Origin: Nevskia sp.
GTDB taxonomy: Bacteria; Pseudomonadota; Gammaproteobacteria; Nevskiales; Nevskiaceae
Length of the DNA: 64,000 nt
NCBI RefSeq assembly: GCF_021732705.1
Contig: NZ_JAKFUM010000003.1
Span: 248,001-312,000 of the forward strand
Direction of reading: 5' to 3'
Each line of letters begins with the position of its first letter. The first letter of the stretch is position 1. Shown piece by piece: positions 9,089 through 16,818 of the stretch. The position numbers and the translations under genes are program-made. Under the pieces are notes generated by a model, which was not told the DNA's origin, searched no databases, and saw only the letters and a program-made list of their open reading frames with translations.

Positions 9089-10489
9089 ATGCGCAAGACC
9101 TTTCTGGGCGTGAAGCTCAAGACGCTGCGAGAGCAGCGTGGCCTGACCCAGGTAGCCCTGGCACAAGTGCTCAAGCTCTCGCCGAGCTACGTGAATCAGC
9201 TTGAAAACAACGAGCGCCCCCTGAGCGTTGCCGTGCTGCTGCGCCTGCAGTCGTCGCTGGGCATCGACCTACAGTTCTTCTCCGAGGACGATGAGGCCCG
9301 GCTGTTCGCACAACTTCATGAGATCGTGACCGAGGTCGCCGTGCCGGGCGGCGTGCCGGATGCCGAACTGCGCACGCTCGCGCAGCAGATGCCAGCAATG
9401 GCCCAGTTGCTGCTGCGTCTTCAAAGTCGCGCCCGTGGGGCCGAGCAACGTCTTGCGAGCTTGGGGCTAGGCGACCGCGACAGCGGCTTGGCGGCCAGCC
9501 AAGGGCCGCACGAGGAGGTGCGCGACTTCTTCTACGCCCACCACAACCACATGGACGAATTGGATCGCGCTGCCGAGGCGCTGTCCTCCCAACTCGGCGT
9601 TGCCGACAGCACGCAGGACCTGGCACCCAAGTTGGAAGCCCACTTGCTCGCCGCACACCGCATCCAGGTGCAAAGCCTGCCGGAGGAGCGACTGCGACGC
9701 TTCGAGCCCGCCCAGCGCCTGCTACTGCTGTCCGACACGCTTTCCGCCGGTCAGCGCGCGTTCCAACTCGCGACCCAACTCGCTTACCTGGAGGCCGGCG
9801 CGGAGATTGACCGGCTTGTTGCCTCCAACGCCTTTAGCACCGAGGCGGTGGCATTGGCCCGCATTGGCTTAGCCAGCTACTTCGCTGGGGCGCTAGTGCT
9901 GCCCTACGGCCGGTTCCTCGCCGCCACCCAGGAATTGCGGTACGACATCGCGCTGCTGGCCCGCCGCTTCGGCGTGAGCTTCGAGACGGTGTGCCACCGC
10001 CTGTCCACGCTGCAGCGCCGCGAGGCCCGTGGCGTGCCGTTCTTCTTCGTTCGCGTGGACCGCGCCGGCAACATCTCCAAGCGCCAGTCGGCCACGGACT
10101 TTCACTTCTCTCGCAGCGGCGGCACCTGCCCGCTGTGGAACGTCTATGAGGCCTTCGCCCGACCAGGCCGCGTACTCACGCAGATCGCTGGCATGCCGGA
10201 TGGGCGAAGCTACTTATGGATTGCCCATTGCGAATCTCGACCCACGGGCGGCTATGGCTCACCGAGTAGAGAGTTTGCGATTGGCCTGGGTTGCGACCTT
10301 CGGCATGCCAGCCAACTCGTCTATGCCAAGGGACTGGATTTGGGCGAACCTGGCAGCGCAACACCCATTGGCCCCGGCTGCAAGCTCTGTGATCGTGAAG
10401 GCTGTGCTCAACGCGCATTTCCCGCCTTGGGCAAGCAGTTGCGCATCGACGAGAACGAGCGGGTAGCTGAGCCGTATGCTGCTCGGTAG
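9089..10489 (+). CDS. Short-chain fatty acyl regulator (PrpR/RamB type, XRE HTH)
   Basis: The 466-aa protein starts with an XRE helix-turn-helix (about residues 6-60: LREQRGLTQVALAQVLKLS). A middle region corresponds to a degenerate ImmA/IrrE-like segment, and no HEXXH is visible. The C-terminus ends in GPGCKLCDREGCAQRA. In the mycobacterial PrpR family that Cys-rich tail binds an Fe-S cluster and the middle domain senses acyl-CoA. It is divergent from the prp operon and probably controls it. ATGs at 9032 and 9047 are possible but would place the operator inside the gene, so 9089 is preferred. Confidence 0.85.
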   Translation: MRKTFLGVKLKTLREQRGLTQVALAQVLKLSPSYVNQLENNERPLSVAVLLRLQSSLGIDLQFFSEDDEARLFAQLHEIVTEVAVPGGVPDAELRTLAQQMPAMAQLLLRLQSRARGAEQRLASLGLGDRDSGLAASQGPHEEVRDFFYAHHNHMDELDRAAEALSSQLGVADSTQDLAPKLEAHLLAAHRIQVQSLPEERLRRFEPAQRLLLLSDTLSAGQRAFQLATQLAYLEAGAEIDRLVASNAFSTEAVALARIGLASYFAGALVLPYGRFLAATQELRYDIALLARRFGVSFETVCHRLSTLQRREARGVPFFFVRVDRAGNISKRQSATDFHFSRSGGTCPLWNVYEAFARPGRVLTQIAGMPDGRSYLWIAHCESRPTGGYGSPSREFAIGLGCDLRHASQLVYAKGLDLGEPGSATPIGPGCKLCDREGCAQRAFPALGKQLRIDENERVAEPYAAR

Positions 10490-10492
10490 TGC

Positions 10493-11176
10493 TCATTCCG
10501 ACCTGCCGGCCTTGTTCATCCTTGGTTGCTCTGCGCTTTGGTTCTTTGCGCCTGACATCAAGCGGGCGCGACGTGCGAATCTCTGCTGGTGGCCCGCCAA
10601 TGACGCACAGGGGTGAAGCAGGTAAGCCATCACGATCGTTGGTGCGTTCGCAAGCGGCCGCATTGCAATGCCTCTGCACTGGTAGCCCGCCAGCCGAGCA
10701 ACGGGCGCGATGGCGATGCCGTATCCAGCGGCGACGAGTGTCATCGCCATGTCGAAGGTGCTGACTCGCGATCCCTGGTCCTGTGGCGTGTCGACGAGCA
10801 TGCAGTGCACCACGGCATCCCAGGGTTCACGGGCAGTTGACTGGGCGCAGATCACTGGCTGCTTCGGCAACTCATTGCGAGGCACTTCGCGGTAGGCCAA
10901 GAGGTGGGAGCGTTTGGCAACGGCGACCGCGAGCCTGTCGGTCCACAGCGGCTCGCACACCCAGCCTGGCCAGTCCAACTCAATCATGGACACTGCGAAG
11001 TCGATGCGACTGCCTGGTGACGGCGCTCGGGCCGGCTCCGCAGCGGAACATGCAACCAGAGCGGCGGTTGTTTCGGGCTCCTGGGAGCGCTGAAGCGCCA
11101 GCACGTCGGCGAGTTGTGAGGGCACCCAGTCGCCCACTACGGCCACCCGGATGGTGGCGGCGTCGCTTGATGTCAC
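10493..11176 (-). CDS. LysR substrate-binding domain protein lacking the HTH
   Basis: The 227-aa product aligns by eye with the effector-binding half of the LysR proteins at 1556 and 63228 (shared TFDMAMTLVAAGYGIAIAP-like core). It has no N-terminal winged helix. The start is a GTG at 11176 with GGGAGG about 9 nt upstream. Just upstream, in another frame, ATG codes for MQLRDI, which looks like the first residues of a LysR protein. An internal frame-shifting deletion of the HTH is therefore plausible. It may be a decaying gene or a stand-alone ligand-binding protein. It converges with the fatty-acyl regulator, 3 nt apart. Confidence 0.65.
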   Translation of the reverse strand: MTSSDAATIRVAVVGDWVPSQLADVLALQRSQEPETTAALVACSAAEPARAPSPGSRIDFAVSMIELDWPGWVCEPLWTDRLAVAVAKRSHLLAYREVPRNELPKQPVICAQSTAREPWDAVVHCMLVDTPQDQGSRVSTFDMAMTLVAAGYGIAIAPVARLAGYQCRGIAMRPLANAPTIVMAYLLHPCASLAGHQQRFARRARLMSGAKNQSAEQPRMNKAGRSE

Positions 11177-11245
11177 GGAGCTGCATCCTCCCAGGGTAGA
11201 AAGCTGGTGGCGACGAAAGCATGAACCGTGCAGCCGTCCATCTGA

Positions 11246-11257
11246 GTTAAGTTTAAC
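11246..11257. promoter_or_regulatory. Palindrome GTTAAGTTTAAC before the XRE gene
   Basis: Five-bp arms flank a 2-bp centre in an AT-rich patch, 38 nt upstream of the XRE start. The patch continues to TATATC at 11265-11270, which could serve as a -10 element. It is a plausible operator/promoter for the XRE gene and for the divergent LysR remnant. Confidence 0.35.
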
Positions 11258-11294
11258 GTGGTTTATATCGGAGCCATGCCCGACGCTTTTGCTA

Positions 11295-11597
11295 ATGCAG
11301 AAGCGTCCGATTCAGAGAGGCCGACCGAGCGGCACGACCACCTACGAAGCAGAACCTGCCATCGCGTTTGGGGCCGCCGTTCGCCATGAGAGAACCAGCC
11401 AGGGCATCGCCCAGGAAACGCTGGCTCACATGGCCGGCATCGAACGCTCGCACATGGGAAAGATCGAGCGCGGCGAGCATGTCCCCACACTCCCCCTGAT
11501 CCTCAAGATCGCCCGCGCGCTGAAGTGCAGTTCTGCCCACTTGATGGCCTTGACCGAGGCCAAGCTGGCCGAACCGGCTTCCAAGTCCGAGGATTGA
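11295..11597 (+). CDS. Small XRE-family DNA-binding regulator
   Basis: The 100-aa protein carries a single helix-turn-helix at about residues 28-83 (IAQETLAHMAGIERSHMGKIE followed by LPLILKIARAL), the Cro/CI type. Small XRE genes next to the MobH relaxase are common in this ICE family, so a role in silencing transfer genes is plausible but not shown. ATG 11295 lacks a strong ribosome-binding site; an upstream non-ATG start cannot be excluded. It converges with the relaxase gene, with 31 nt between them. Confidence 0.75.
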   Translation: MQKRPIQRGRPSGTTTYEAEPAIAFGAAVRHERTSQGIAQETLAHMAGIERSHMGKIERGEHVPTLPLILKIARALKCSSAHLMALTEAKLAEPASKSED

Positions 11598-11628
11598 AGT
11601 CGGCCCGACGCGCGGCCGTGCCCTATCC

Positions 11629-13485
11629 CTACTGCTCGCTATCGGTATCGCGCTTACCTGGGGAATTTTTGCGCTTCGGGGCTTCGCTGGCGAGGCTTAG
11701 ATATGGGTTGTCAGGCGGTATTTCCCCGAACAGTGCGCCGGGGTTGGCCAGCAGGTAGCCGTGTAGCCGCCGAGTCTTGCGCGGCCCCGTGACCTCGCAA
11801 GCCCAGATGTTGAGTCCGCTAGCCTGCTTGCGGTGCTGCCCCAGCTTCTCGAAGCGCTTCTGCACCCACTGCCATGCCTCCAGCTTCTCCTGCCGGGCGA
11901 CGGTCGCAACGTGCGGATGTTCCTGCGCGTAGCGCTGGAAGACGCCGGGGCTGACCAAGTAGGCCGTGCCGACGACGGTATGCACCAGGGCCTTGGCATC
12001 GTTGATGATGAGCTTGTGGGTCTGCACGCCCTGAGTCAGCCAGGCCATGAAGTCCTCGCTGGGAGGCTCGGCCCGGCGCTGGGGCTGCGCGACGGGCGCG
12101 ACCGAAGCTGTGGGGGCTACCGCAGCAACGACAGCTTCGTCCTCGGTGTCGGCCGCCAACTCGGGCACGCTCGGTAGCACCGAGGCGGCGGGTATCGCGT
12201 CCAGCAGATCGAGCAGCGCACCGACGCCGTTGTCCGCGGGCGCAAGCGGCGCCGTGCTTGCCAGCGCCGGTCCTTGCGCAACGTAGGGCGTACCGGGCGC
12301 GGGACTCTGCTGCGCCGGTTCGCCCTGTTCTTGTTCGACCCGCACCTGTCCTGCGAAGGGCTCGGGACGCTCGGTCGCCTCCCAAATCAGCGCGGGCGAG
12401 AGCTTCAGGAACGTGAAGCTGTGCGACCAGCCGGCATCACTCGCGACCGTGGCCTTCCAGATCGCCTTGCCGTCCGGCGTGGGCAAAGCGATGCCGTGGT
12501 CCTGCAACACGTTGAACACCGCCGTGTTGCTGACCGGGATGCCGTCGATGCCTTGCTGCAGCAGATGAGCGCGCAGCTTGTCCGAGACGGTCTTGCTCAC
12601 CAGCCACAATGCATCCTGGGTCAGCCAGCCGTCCGAAGCCTGGGGCTGGTTCAGCTTGAATTCCTCGCGCAGCAGGAAGCGCAGGCCATCGAGCAGCTTG
12701 CGCTGCAGGGCGTGCTTGGGTGCCGCCAGTGCCTTGCTGGGATCGCCGCCGAGTTCCTGGGCTACCGAGGCCTGGTCGGCCTGCACGACCAACTCGCCGA
12801 GCGTGCCAGCGTGCTCGTACTGGCCGGCCAGCACGTACAGGAGCGCGGCCCACAGGTCGGGGTAGTCGGCGAGCCAGTCGAAGATGCCTGGATCGAGCAG
12901 CCGGGCGTAGAGCAGTCCGGTGGCGGCGCTGTGCAGCCGGTACTCGCGCTCCTTGCGATAGCGGAAGCGGTACGGCCGCCGCAGCGGGCCGTGCCAGGGA
13001 TGCCAGACCGTGCCGTCCGCATACTCCACGTGCAGATCGACGGCGACCTTGCCAACGTCGTGCAACAGCGCCGCATAGGCGGTGCCGGCCGTCCAGGCTT
13101 CGGCCTGGGCCGCTTGTGCCTCCGGCGTGGTGCCGGCGGGCAGCAGGTGCGACTGCCGCAGCTTCAGGGCGTAGGCGACGATCTCTAGGCCATGGTCCAG
13201 CATGCCACCCGGATAGGCATGGTGATGCGATTCGGACGCCGGGAACTGCTGGACCAGTTCGGCGTAGCGCTCCAGCGGGCCGAGATACAGCGTGGCGAAC
13301 TGGCGGCGCGATAGCGAGGTGCGCTGCCAGATGTGTTCCAGCAGCCGCTGCCGGCGTGGTGTCGCCAGCAGCGATGCGGCCGGCTCCGGCCGCATCAGCC
13401 CTTTGCCGGGATTGGCGGGAGGTGTGGGTGTCGGCGCGGCGCCAGAGGTAGACGGCGGCCGTTTGCGTTGGAACAGCGAGAGCAT
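11629..13485 (-). CDS. traI: MobH-family relaxase (TraI_2)
   Basis: The 618-aa protein is the conjugative relaxase that should nick oriT and pilot the transferred strand. The N-terminal TraI_2 domain shows the MobH signature HHHAYPGGMLDHGLE near residue 85 and the HD motif (LLHDVGK) near 143, typical of this HD-hydrolase-like relaxase class. A Pro/Ala-rich linker (about 380-480) leads to a C-terminal winged-helix-like domain. ATG 13485 (MLSLFQRKRPP) matches the family start. The upstream region has repeats that could be oriT. Confidence 0.88.
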   Translation of the reverse strand: MLSLFQRKRPPSTSGAAPTPTPPANPGKGLMRPEPAASLLATPRRQRLLEHIWQRTSLSRRQFATLYLGPLERYAELVQQFPASESHHHAYPGGMLDHGLEIVAYALKLRQSHLLPAGTTPEAQAAQAEAWTAGTAYAALLHDVGKVAVDLHVEYADGTVWHPWHGPLRRPYRFRYRKEREYRLHSAATGLLYARLLDPGIFDWLADYPDLWAALLYVLAGQYEHAGTLGELVVQADQASVAQELGGDPSKALAAPKHALQRKLLDGLRFLLREEFKLNQPQASDGWLTQDALWLVSKTVSDKLRAHLLQQGIDGIPVSNTAVFNVLQDHGIALPTPDGKAIWKATVASDAGWSHSFTFLKLSPALIWEATERPEPFAGQVRVEQEQGEPAQQSPAPGTPYVAQGPALASTAPLAPADNGVGALLDLLDAIPAASVLPSVPELAADTEDEAVVAAVAPTASVAPVAQPQRRAEPPSEDFMAWLTQGVQTHKLIINDAKALVHTVVGTAYLVSPGVFQRYAQEHPHVATVARQEKLEAWQWVQKRFEKLGQHRKQASGLNIWACEVTGPRKTRRLHGYLLANPGALFGEIPPDNPYLSLASEAPKRKNSPGKRDTDSEQ

Positions 13486-13514
13486 GGCGAACCCCGGACG
13501 GCGGGCGGGTCGGG

Positions 13515-13606
13515 AGAGCCTTTTGGCCTTTTCGGGTAGGGCCATTCCCCTTGGCCCCATTCCCTTGCCCCTTCCCCAGCCCTTTGGCCTTTTGGAAGCC
13601 TTTGGA
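13515..13606. other. Repeat-rich region upstream of the relaxase; candidate oriT
   Basis: The stretch GCCTTTTGGCCTTTTC at 13518-13533 recurs in modified form at 13579-13605 (GCCCTTTGGCCTTTTGG, then GCCTTTGG). Between them lies a strongly C/T-skewed run with CCTTGCCCC and CCATTCCC repeats. Being next to the relaxase gene, non-coding and rich in direct repeats fits an origin of transfer, but no nick site is recognisable. Confidence 0.35.
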
Positions 13607-13743
13607 TATAGGGCAACCGAGGCGAGCCAGCCACAACCAATGCGGGCCTGGCCCAAGGCGGATTGATGCGGGAAGGCTGGCTGTGCCGTCCCTACGATGG
13701 AGCTGGATTCATACACCCGGAAACAGCACTATGCGCCCTCACA

Positions 13744-13772
13744 TTGACAGCGTAAGGAAACTTCCTTACCAT
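13744..13772 (+). promoter_or_regulatory. Promoter with overlapping operator for the toxin-antitoxin pair
   Basis: TTGACA at 13744-13749 and TACCAT at 13767-13772 are 17 bp apart, a good sigma-70 spacing. The palindrome GTAAGGAAACTTCCTTAC (13752-13769; 8-bp arms, 2-bp centre) fills the spacer. This layout fits autorepression by the PrlF antitoxin or the antitoxin-toxin complex. Confidence 0.65.
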
Positions 13773-13799
13773 CCAGGCATTGCCATCAGGAGTGCCGCC

Positions 13800-14117
13800 A
13801 TGCCCGAAATCCACGAAGTCGCGACGCTGACCTCCAAGGGTCAGATCACGCTGCCCAAGTCCATCCGGCAGGTGCTGGGCGTGGACACCGGCGGCAAGGT
13901 GGCGTTCGACCTTCGCGGCGGCGAAGTGGTCGTGACCCGTGCCGATGCCGAGCATGAAGACCCTGCCATCGCCGCGTTCCTGACCCTGCTGGCTCACGAC
14001 ATCGAGGCTGGCCGGAACATCCGCGGCCTGCCCGAGGATTTGGCTCGCACGATGCTGGAGCATGCAGGCCACAAGGTTGTCTTGGGCGATGACTTCGATG
14101 AGGACGTGGAAATCTGA
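13800..14117 (+). CDS. prlF: Type II antitoxin, PrlF (SohA) family
   Basis: The 105-aa protein has an AbrB/SpoVT-like swapped-hairpin DNA-binding domain at residues 5-50 (TLTSKGQITLPKSIRQVLGV). An acidic C-terminus (GDDFDEDVEI) is suited to masking the toxin. AGGAG lies 6 nt before the ATG at 13800. The stop overlaps the toxin start as TGATG, typical of coupled antitoxin-toxin operons. It should neutralise YhaV and repress the operon through the palindrome upstream. Confidence 0.9.
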   Translation: MPEIHEVATLTSKGQITLPKSIRQVLGVDTGGKVAFDLRGGEVVVTRADAEHEDPAIAAFLTLLAHDIEAGRNIRGLPEDLARTMLEHAGHKVVLGDDFDEDVEI

Positions 14118-14581
14118 TGCAGCAGCATGGCTGGACGCTGCTGTTTCACGATAACCTGATCGAGCAGTTGATGAAGCTGCGCGCAGCCGTGCTGCGTGCG
14201 CAAGAGAACGACTCGGAAGGCTTTGCGTCCAACGCCAACGTCAAGTTCTTCCGGGCCTTGGTGCAATTGATGCAAGACGTGGTGCCGAGCGATCCGGCAC
14301 GCGACGAGTATCGTCAGGGCAACACCATGGGACCGGACTATCGCCACTGGCGGCGAGCCAAGCTCGGACGACGGTATCGGCTGTTCTTCCGCTACGACTC
14401 GAAGGCGAAGGTCATCGTGTACGCCTGGGTCAACGACGAGCAGACCTTGCGGTCGGCGGGCAGCAAGTCCGACCCCTACGCCGTGTTCGAGAAGATGCTG
14501 GGACGCGGCAACCCGCCGGACGATTGGGCGGCGCTGGTGGCAGCGAGCAAAGCCGATTGGCTGGGCCAGCACAAAGGCTGA
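14117..14581 (+). CDS. yhaV: Type II toxin, YhaV family ribonuclease
   Basis: The 154-aa protein matches the YhaV family in length and motifs: GWTLLFHDNLIEQL at the N-terminus, DYRHWRRAKLGRRYRLFFRY in the centre, and WVNDEQTLR followed by PYAVFEKMLGRGNPPDDW. YhaV is a RelE-superfamily endoribonuclease that inhibits translation. On an ICE the pair probably selects against loss of the element. An IS1380-family element begins 18 nt after the stop but leaves the gene whole. Confidence 0.9.
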   Translation: MQQHGWTLLFHDNLIEQLMKLRAAVLRAQENDSEGFASNANVKFFRALVQLMQDVVPSDPARDEYRQGNTMGPDYRHWRRAKLGRRYRLFFRYDSKAKVIVYAWVNDEQTLRSAGSKSDPYAVFEKMLGRGNPPDDWAALVAASKADWLGQHKG

Positions 14582-14599
14582 CACGCCGCTTGCCTTGGC

Positions 14600-16315
14600 C
14601 CTGAATCCGTGACCCCGATACCCGCCTGAGCGAGTTCGTCGTACGCCGGCCATGAACAGCGTTGTTTTCCACGCCGACGGTGCTCAATTCGGTCGCCTCG
14701 TGGCGTTTAGTTGCGTGCGCGGCGCGTCGGATGCGGGTCTGGCCGCTGTTCCCGCTGCATCGACCACGCCGCAACGTGCGCGGTGCGCGTATTTCGGGAT
14801 CCGTGAGTGGGCTCGCCTGGCACCAGGCCTCTTCGCTTCAGCCGCAGGCTGCAGCAAACAGCTCGCCGTTGAGCCGCTCGAATGCCTGGGCCGCCCGGTC
14901 GTTGGCGCCCAGTCCCAGGATCAGTCTGCGCCCGCTCTCGATGATCCGGCCTGCGCGGTAGATCAACTCCTGTATCACCGTCTTGATGCGCCTGCGTTTG
15001 GCCGCGTGGCGCACCGGTGCATCCGGCCCCAGCAGGCCGCGCTGGCCCATCAGGCGCAGGATGTCCATCGCCAGCGCCGCGAGCTGGCACACAAGGTAGT
15101 TGGTGTCGAACTTGCCCGAAGGCAGCCGCTCCAGGTCCAGGTCGGTCTTGAACTCGGCGTGGAACTGCTCGTGTGTGCCGTGGTCGGCGTACAGCGCGAT
15201 GATCTTCTCGGCGTTGAACGGCTCTGCACTCAGGCTGGTGCTCCAGCCTTCGAGGTCGATCTCGGGAACGATCAACTGTTGGCCGTGTCGGTCAATGGTG
15301 CGCTCGACCAGCCTGAGCACGCGACGCAGTGGTCGGCTGATGTCTTCGATCTGCAGGGCCTCTTCCCACACCGTCACGCGCTTGCCTTCGCGCGGCTGGT
15401 GCCACTGGGTGTTGGCGTCGACGTCCAGCCGCGCCAGCAGCGCGGCGCGGTCCACGCTGCGTGGGTTCCACTTGATCAGCCAGTCCACCTGCGGCTGCCC
15501 GGCCTGGTTGCAGGCCTCGATGCTGCGCATCAGCGCGACCGAGTCGAAGCCGGCGTCCAGCCGCGCCAGGATCGGCGCCTTCGGTCCGCCCGCGCTCAGG
15601 CGCTGGGCCATCGGGATCACTCGTTCGAGGTTGAAGTCGGTCTCACGCGCCGAGTGCTGCACGCCAGGGCGCAGCGCCAATTCCAGGCAGAAGCCGTGTG
15701 CGCCCAGATAGGCCGCCAGCGGGCAGTAGCCGTCCACCCCGGCGTAGGTGCGCCCCACGCCTTCCTTGCGCGTGCCGCCGTTGTCCATCGCGAAGGTGTC
15801 CACGTCCAGCGGCAACCAGCCGCAGGGCAGCACGCCGTAGTCGGGCCGCTGGCTGCCCAGCAGCCGCTCAATCATCCCGGGCACATGCTCGAACAAGGCC
15901 TGGGCTTGCCCGTCCAGGCGCTGGCGCAGCGTTGGGCTCGACGGCAGCAGCCCTATGCCCAGCGATTCCTTGAAAAACTTGTCACCCCGGTAGTTCTCCA
16001 CCGCGTCGAAGTCGCTCTTGCCCTGCGCCAGCAGCCCCAGGTAGCTGCGCAACACGTCGCTGTTGCTCACGCCGGCGCGCACCGGCAGCGCCCGCTCCAG
16101 CGCCGTCCACTGCGGCCCCAGCGCCTTCAGGTAGTGGCCCACCAAGGCCAGCCCGCCAACGGGCGTCAGGTCGTAATCCAGTTGCTTGACTTCGATTCGG
16201 CGCATCGCCCAATTGTCGGGCGACCCCGGCAATCCCAACCTCAATCCCGGACTCAACTCCTGCGCAGCTCACCCGCAGGGTGTGCTGTTCTACGAGGTGG
16301 GGCCACGGATTCAGG
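14600..16315 (-). mobile_element. IS1380-family insertion sequence, intact
   Basis: The 1716-bp element is bounded by 17-bp inverted repeats, CCTGAATCCGTGACCCC at 14600-14616 and its complement at 16299-16315 with one mismatch. The 5-bp target duplication TTGGC flanks it at 14595-14599 and 16316-16320. It carries one complete transposase gene. Removing it joins the yhaV 3' end to the DUF3742 gene region with no gene broken. Intact ends, duplication and gene suggest a fairly recent insertion. Confidence 0.92.
14838..16205 (-). CDS. IS1380-family DDE transposase
   Basis: The 455-aa protein is a full-length IS1380-type transposase. Visible parts are the N-terminal region MRRIEVKQLDYDLTPVGGLA, a first acidic motif LDVDTFAMDN, the second ARLDAGFDS, and the C-terminal HGTHEQFHAEFK containing the catalytic Glu. 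ATG 16205 is taken as start because the family begins with this sequence. It should cut and paste the surrounding element by its inverted repeats. Confidence 0.92.
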   Translation of the reverse strand: MRRIEVKQLDYDLTPVGGLALVGHYLKALGPQWTALERALPVRAGVSNSDVLRSYLGLLAQGKSDFDAVENYRGDKFFKESLGIGLLPSSPTLRQRLDGQAQALFEHVPGMIERLLGSQRPDYGVLPCGWLPLDVDTFAMDNGGTRKEGVGRTYAGVDGYCPLAAYLGAHGFCLELALRPGVQHSARETDFNLERVIPMAQRLSAGGPKAPILARLDAGFDSVALMRSIEACNQAGQPQVDWLIKWNPRSVDRAALLARLDVDANTQWHQPREGKRVTVWEEALQIEDISRPLRRVLRLVERTIDRHGQQLIVPEIDLEGWSTSLSAEPFNAEKIIALYADHGTHEQFHAEFKTDLDLERLPSGKFDTNYLVCQLAALAMDILRLMGQRGLLGPDAPVRHAAKRRRIKTVIQELIYRAGRIIESGRRLILGLGANDRAAQAFERLNGELFAAACG

Positions 16316-16424
16316 TTGGCGTTTGGCATGATTAGATATTGCACATAATTTCCACCATGATTTGAAAACCCATGCAGGATTCAATCAAACGAGCAGCGCA
16401 CAGGACGACCATGAGGTAGCCACC

Positions 16425-16799
16425 GTGAAGACCGCCGCACAGACCACCTTCGCAGAACGCCTCGGCCACACGCTGGGTCGGGCCTGGCGAGGCTGTGCGC
16501 GTCTAGATCGGCGGGCCAATGGTTGGCTGCTCTCTCGCGGATGGGCGCCTGGCGCTGCCAAGACCGTGTTGCTGGTCGTCAAGCTCGCTGTCCTTGCTGT
16601 GTTGCTCTACAGCGCGTTCTGGCTGGCCCTGCTAATCCTTGGTCTGGCGGCCGTAGCGTGGATGGCGCGACCAGACCACGACGAAGATGATTCTGACTTT
16701 CTCGGTCGTAAAGCGGAGGAAGTCGATCACCGTCAGGGCCTGTTCTATCACCCGGCGTCTTACGACGATGATCCAGACCCTCGATTCAAAGACGACTGA
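16425..16799 (+). CDS. DUF3742 family membrane protein
   Basis: The 124-aa protein has the DUF3742 look: a basic amphipathic N-terminus with ERLGHTLGRAWRGC and one long hydrophobic stretch at about residues 48-82 that probably forms two membrane helices. An acidic C-terminus ends in PDPRFKDD. The family is found at the end of the secretion operon in PFGI-1/PAGI-2 ICEs; its function is unknown. The start is taken as GTG 16425 after GAGG; a TTG at 16362 would add 21 residues. It converges with the TraG-like gene. Confidence 0.7.
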   Translation: MKTAAQTTFAERLGHTLGRAWRGCARLDRRANGWLLSRGWAPGAAKTVLLVVKLAVLAVLLYSAFWLALLILGLAAVAWMARPDHDEDDSDFLGRKAEEVDHRQGLFYHPASYDDDPDPRFKDD

Positions 16800-16818
16800 T
16801 GCAGATCCGTGGCCCGAG

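Noticed and set aside
13500-13620. C/T-rich repeats upstream of the relaxase as a CRISPR array
   Set aside because: Repeats are 7-16 bp, irregularly spaced and too few; there are no cas genes. A possible oriT is a better reading.
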